A stretch of 64,000 bases of DNA from Helcococcus massiliensis. GTDB lineage: Bacteria > Bacillota > Clostridia > Tissierellales > Peptoniphilaceae. Each line of letters opens with the position of its first letter. The first letter of the stretch is position 1. The notes under the pieces are model-generated. The model made no database searches and was not told where the DNA came from. It saw nothing but the letters and a program-made list of their open reading frames with translations. Below, in pieces: positions 61,415-64,000 of this stretch. Location of the stretch: contig NZ_OGVE01000004.1 in NCBI RefSeq assembly GCF_900258485.1, forward strand, positions 1-64,000. Reading direction: 5' to 3'. The translations under genes and the position numbers were made by a program.

Positions 61415-62566
61415 TTAATTTAACCCATAGAGTTCATGGAAAAATACTTCTCCATTATCTATGCCATAATCTGTAAATTTTATCCTATTATTTTCTTTCT
61501 TTAGTATACCTGCACCTATATTTTTTTCTAAAATATCCTTGTATTTTTCTTCAAAATCTATTGAAAACTTTTTGTTCATCTGGTCAATGTCAAAGCCCTT
61601 CATCATTCTTAGATTTAACATTAAATATTCTTTTTCCCTATCTTCTATGGAAAGCTCTTCCTTTTCTAAAAGAGGCTTTTGATCCTTGTCCAAGAGCTCA
61701 TAGTAGCTATCAAAATCTCTAACATTTTCAAACCTTGTTCTAGAAATATTTCCTGCAGCTCCCATGCCTAGGCCTATAAAGTCATTGAGGGTCCAATATT
61801 TGGCATTGTGGATTCCCCTTAGTCCTTTTTTAGCAAATGATGAGATTTCATAGTGGTCAAAGCCATTTTTAACCAGGGTATCTACCACTTCATGGTACAT
61901 TTTTCTTTCCTCTTCAGGATCAAAAAGCTCTATTTTCCCTTGCCTGTACCAAAGGTCAAAATATGTCTGCTCTTTTAAAATTAAAGAATAGTAGGAAATG
62001 TGGTCTATATCTAATTTACAAGCTATGGCCAGGTCTTCCCTTAAAATTTCTATATCTTGTTTTGGGTTGGCCAGCATAAGGTCTATTGATATATTTTTAC
62101 AACCAAGTTCCCTCATAAGAGCTAGTTTCTTGAATACTGAAGTCCTGTTGTGGAGCCTTCCCATTATATTTAAAACATCATTATTAAAAGATTGGACTCC
62201 CATAGAAAACCTATTTATTCCTATTTGCAGATAGGTCTTTATCTTATCTACTTCAACTGATTCCGGATTCATTTCTATGGTAAATTCTAAATTATCTTCC
62301 AATACAAATACATTTTTTATAGCATCAACTATTTGGACCATGTATTTTTCATCCAAATATGATGGTGTCCCCCCACCTATATAGATTGTATCTAGGTGGA
62401 TATTTTCACCCTTATATAGGTTGATTTCCTTTATCAAGTATTGTACATATTTTTCTATTTGTTCATCATTGTTTACAAAGGTTAGGAAGTTACAGTAGTT
62501 ACACTTCTTTTCACAAAAAGGTATGTGTATATATAAACCTATTGGCTTGTTTTCTGTGTTTATCAT
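61415..62566 (-). CDS. hemW: HemW-like radical SAM protein
   Basis: This 383-residue radical SAM protein has CEKKCNYC (Cys18, Cys22, Cys25) and the GGGTPSYL motif. The C-terminal region with SKYWTLNDFIG-type pattern (AKYWTLNDFIGLGMGAAGNI) is typical of HemW, the heme chaperone often misannotated as coproporphyrinogen III oxidase. It overlaps the ArsC-like gene by 4 bp and is followed by rlmD after 9 bp. Confidence 0.92.
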   Translation of the reverse strand: MINTENKPIGLYIHIPFCEKKCNYCNFLTFVNNDEQIEKYVQYLIKEINLYKGENIHLDTIYIGGGTPSYLDEKYMVQIVDAIKNVFVLEDNLEFTIEMNPESVEVDKIKTYLQIGINRFSMGVQSFNNDVLNIMGRLHNRTSVFKKLALMRELGCKNISIDLMLANPKQDIEILREDLAIACKLDIDHISYYSLILKEQTYFDLWYRQGKIELFDPEEERKMYHEVVDTLVKNGFDHYEISSFAKKGLRGIHNAKYWTLNDFIGLGMGAAGNISRTRFENVRDFDSYYELLDKDQKPLLEKEELSIEDREKEYLMLNLRMMKGFDIDQMNKKFSIDFEEKYKDILEKNIGAGILKKENNRIKFTDYGIDNGEVFFHELYGLN

Positions 62567-62913
62567 AGGCTTTCTACATATTTTTTAACATCTGGACCAA
62601 CAAAGACTTCCTTATCATTTGTGATCAATATAGGTCTTTTCACTAACATGCCATCTGTAGCTAATAGGTCATATTTTTCTTCTTCAGTCATAGTTTCTAG
62701 TTTGTCTTTTAGATTGTTTTCCCTGTAGATTTTTCCTGATGTATTAAAAAATCTTTTTATATCCAGTCCTGATTTTTTGTGCCAGTCTTTTAATTCTTTA
62801 ACTGTTGGATTTTCAGACTTTATAGACCTAAAGTCATATTTAAGCCCCTTGTCATCCAGCAAATCTTTTACCTTTTTACATGTGGAACATTTTTCATAAC
62901 ATATAAATAACAT
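62563..62913 (-). CDS. ArsC/Spx-family protein
   Basis: This 116-residue thioredoxin-fold protein of the ArsC/Spx/YffB family has CSTCKKVKDLLDDKG at the N-terminus and RPILITNDKEVFVGP at the end. It may be a glutaredoxin-like arsenate reductase or a regulator; no clear Spx-specific feature. The start was set at 62913 (MLFICYEK) because GAGGT precedes it; the longer frame to 62949 overlaps trmB. Overlaps hemW by 4 bp (ATGA). Confidence 0.85.
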   Translation of the reverse strand: MLFICYEKCSTCKKVKDLLDDKGLKYDFRSIKSENPTVKELKDWHKKSGLDIKRFFNTSGKIYRENNLKDKLETMTEEEKYDLLATDGMLVKRPILITNDKEVFVGPDVKKYVESL

Positions 62914-62932
62914 TTTTACCTCTTCTCTTTTC

Positions 62933-63577
62933 TTACTTGTGTAACTCAACTTTTAAATAGTTTATAGGAATGTCTCTTTTTCTCCATTTTCTTTCATATT
63001 CAGTAACTATATTGTCAGCTTTGAATTCTTCTGTTAAGTCAAAGGTGTATTCTAATAATTCAAAGCCATTTTCTTCAAAGTATTCTAAAGAATCTTCAAA
63101 AAATGGTCTGTCATCTGTCTTAAATTCTACTAGACCACCATTTTTCAAGATCTTAACATAGTTTACAAGCTGCCTTGGATGGGTGATCCTTCTCTTATGG
63201 TGTTTCTTTTTTGGCCAAGGATTTGAAAAGTTTATATATATTTTATCTACTTCATCCTCTTCAAAAAACTCTGCCAAGTTTTCAGCCTTGTCCTTTAATA
63301 GTCTTACATTTTGAATGTTTTCTTCCTCTTCTAGAAACATTCTTCCTGTATAGACAAAAATCTTTTCATCCATTTCTACTGCTATGTAGTTTATATCAGG
63401 ATTTCTAAGAGCCAATTCTTTTATAAATCCACCACGGCCTGCTCCGATTTCTATGTGGATGGGATTGTCATTTCCAAATATTTCTTTCCATCTTCCCTTA
63501 TTTTCTTTTGGGTCAAAATATACCAACTTATTTTCATGTAATTCTGGTAGCGCAAAAGGCTTATATCTCAATCTCAT
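62933..63577 (-). CDS. trmB: tRNA (guanine-N7-)-methyltransferase
   Basis: This 214-residue SAM-dependent enzyme forms m7G46 in tRNA. IHIEIGAGRGGFIKELA is the SAM loop, YINFSNPWPKKKHHKRR is the substrate signature and FKTDDRPFFEDSLEYF is typical. The start was set at 63577 (MRLRYKP) because GGAG is well spaced; the ATG at 63583 overlaps the ribosome binding site. First gene of the trmB-arsC-hemW-rlmD operon. Confidence 0.93.
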   Translation of the reverse strand: MRLRYKPFALPELHENKLVYFDPKENKGRWKEIFGNDNPIHIEIGAGRGGFIKELALRNPDINYIAVEMDEKIFVYTGRMFLEEEENIQNVRLLKDKAENLAEFFEEDEVDKIYINFSNPWPKKKHHKRRITHPRQLVNYVKILKNGGLVEFKTDDRPFFEDSLEYFEENGFELLEYTFDLTEEFKADNIVTEYERKWRKRDIPINYLKVELHK

Positions 63578-63631
63578 AGTCATCTCCTTGTCTAATTATT
63601 ATAACAGATTTGGGAAGATTCATACATGCAC

Positions 63632-63667
63632 AAAAAAAGAAGGATAGAAAAATTCTACCCTTCCATT
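63632..63667 (-). terminator. Terminator of the PTS gene
   Basis: On the minus strand GAAGGGTAGAA and TTCTATCCTTC form a stem followed by seven T (plus A run 63632-63638), 10 bp beyond the PTS stop codon. Confidence 0.85.
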
Positions 63668-63676
63668 TAACATATT

Positions 63677-64000
63677 TTATTTTTCTTTTTTCAATTCTGG
63701 TTCTTCAAAACCAAATACATAAGTCAATACTGCTGCAACTAGCACACATATTGTTAAACCTATTATAGCGTGCATGAAGTTTCCTTCTTTACCACCTGCG
63801 AAGGTTGGTAATGTTGTTAATCCACCAAATACAAATGATTGTGCTGTAACTCCATTAGCTCCTATATAGGCTCCACCTACTGCACCACCTATCAAGGCTG
63901 CGATAAATGGACGTTTTAATATCATAGCAACACCATAGATTGCTGGTTCAGTAATACCTGAGAAGGCAATTGTCAAGGCTGTTGTCAATGAATATTGTTT
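63677..64000 (-). CDS. PTS sugar transporter EIIC, C-terminal part (runs off window)
   Basis: The last 107 codons of a glucose/beta-glucoside-superfamily EIIC (PTS) protein are visible. AFSGITEPAIYGVAMILKRP is the family signature, and further TM segments follow (AALIGGAVGGAYIGANGVTA; IIGLTICVLVAAVLTYVFGF). It ends with the basic tail ELKKEK and without an EIIA domain. The frame continues beyond position 64000, so the start, IIB domain and sugar specificity are unknown. Confidence 0.9.
   Translation of the reverse strand, partial: KQYSLTTALTIAFSGITEPAIYGVAMILKRPFIAALIGGAVGGAYIGANGVTAQSFVFGGLTTLPTFAGGKEGNFMHAIIGLTICVLVAAVLTYVFGFEEPELKKEK

Overview
This window is low-G+C DNA with Firmicute-type ribosome binding sites, a T-box leader, a cre-like site and many lipoproteins. 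The gene set (2,4-diaminopentanoate dehydrogenase, arginase, a GH101 mucin glycosidase with a cell-wall sorting signal, a MurT/GatD pair, a two-gene CHR transporter) suggests an anaerobic Gram-positive coccus of the Peptoniphilaceae/Tissierellia type, possibly Anaerococcus-like. That assignment is an inference from gene content; no rRNA or tRNA gene was seen.

Positions 1-31,000 are mostly chromosomal genes. The left edge cuts an IS3-family element. Next come a solitary 2,4-diaminopentanoate dehydrogenase, brnQ under a T-box leader with a likely Ile specifier, and arginase. A 2,274-residue secreted GH101 endo-alpha-N-acetylgalactosaminidase follows, with a cre-like site upstream. After a DUF4298 gene comes a murT-gatD pair whose GatD-like partner seems to lack both glutaminase catalytic residues. 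The stretch to 31 kb holds lipoproteins, small membrane proteins, a MATE exporter, a HIRAN/J-domain pair, a nitrilase, a split chromate transporter, a sirtuin, a WG-repeat protein and a WYL regulator.

Positions 31,000-40,200 show decay. A HigB-type toxin is frameshifted next to an intact antitoxin. A nucleoside phosphorylase has an in-frame stop. A lipoprotein gene at 34.2 kb has a broken copy at 39.4 kb. A signal-peptide gene has lost its ATG. A BceAB-like ABC transporter lies among them.

Positions 40,200-51,240 carry a phage early/replication module, all on the minus strand: two paralogous sigma-like regulators, DUF2800, DUF2815, DNA polymerase A, a DUF4406-like protein, a D5/P4-type primase-helicase, a VRR-NUC nuclease, an SNF2 helicase and a DUF1492/ArpU-like regulator. 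No integrase, terminase, capsid or lysis gene is present, so it looks like a remnant or satellite. One promoter has a near-consensus LexA box between its -35 and -10 elements. A structured leader precedes the second sigma-like gene, and inverted repeats lie inside the operon and at its upstream edge.

Positions 51,500-58,900 hold a CGNR-like zinc-finger protein convergent with a tight five-gene operon: an HTH protein, an N6-adenine methyltransferase, a C5-cytosine methyltransferase, a McrB-like AAA+ ATPase and a LlaJI/McrC-like PD-(D/E)xK nuclease. This composite restriction-modification system is the strongest candidate for an unusual defence system here. After it, a GNAT gene of visibly higher G+C sits between two ~112-bp direct repeats. 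The window ends with a housekeeping operon (trmB, ArsC-like gene, hemW, rlmD-like gene) and the 3' end of a PTS EIIC gene.
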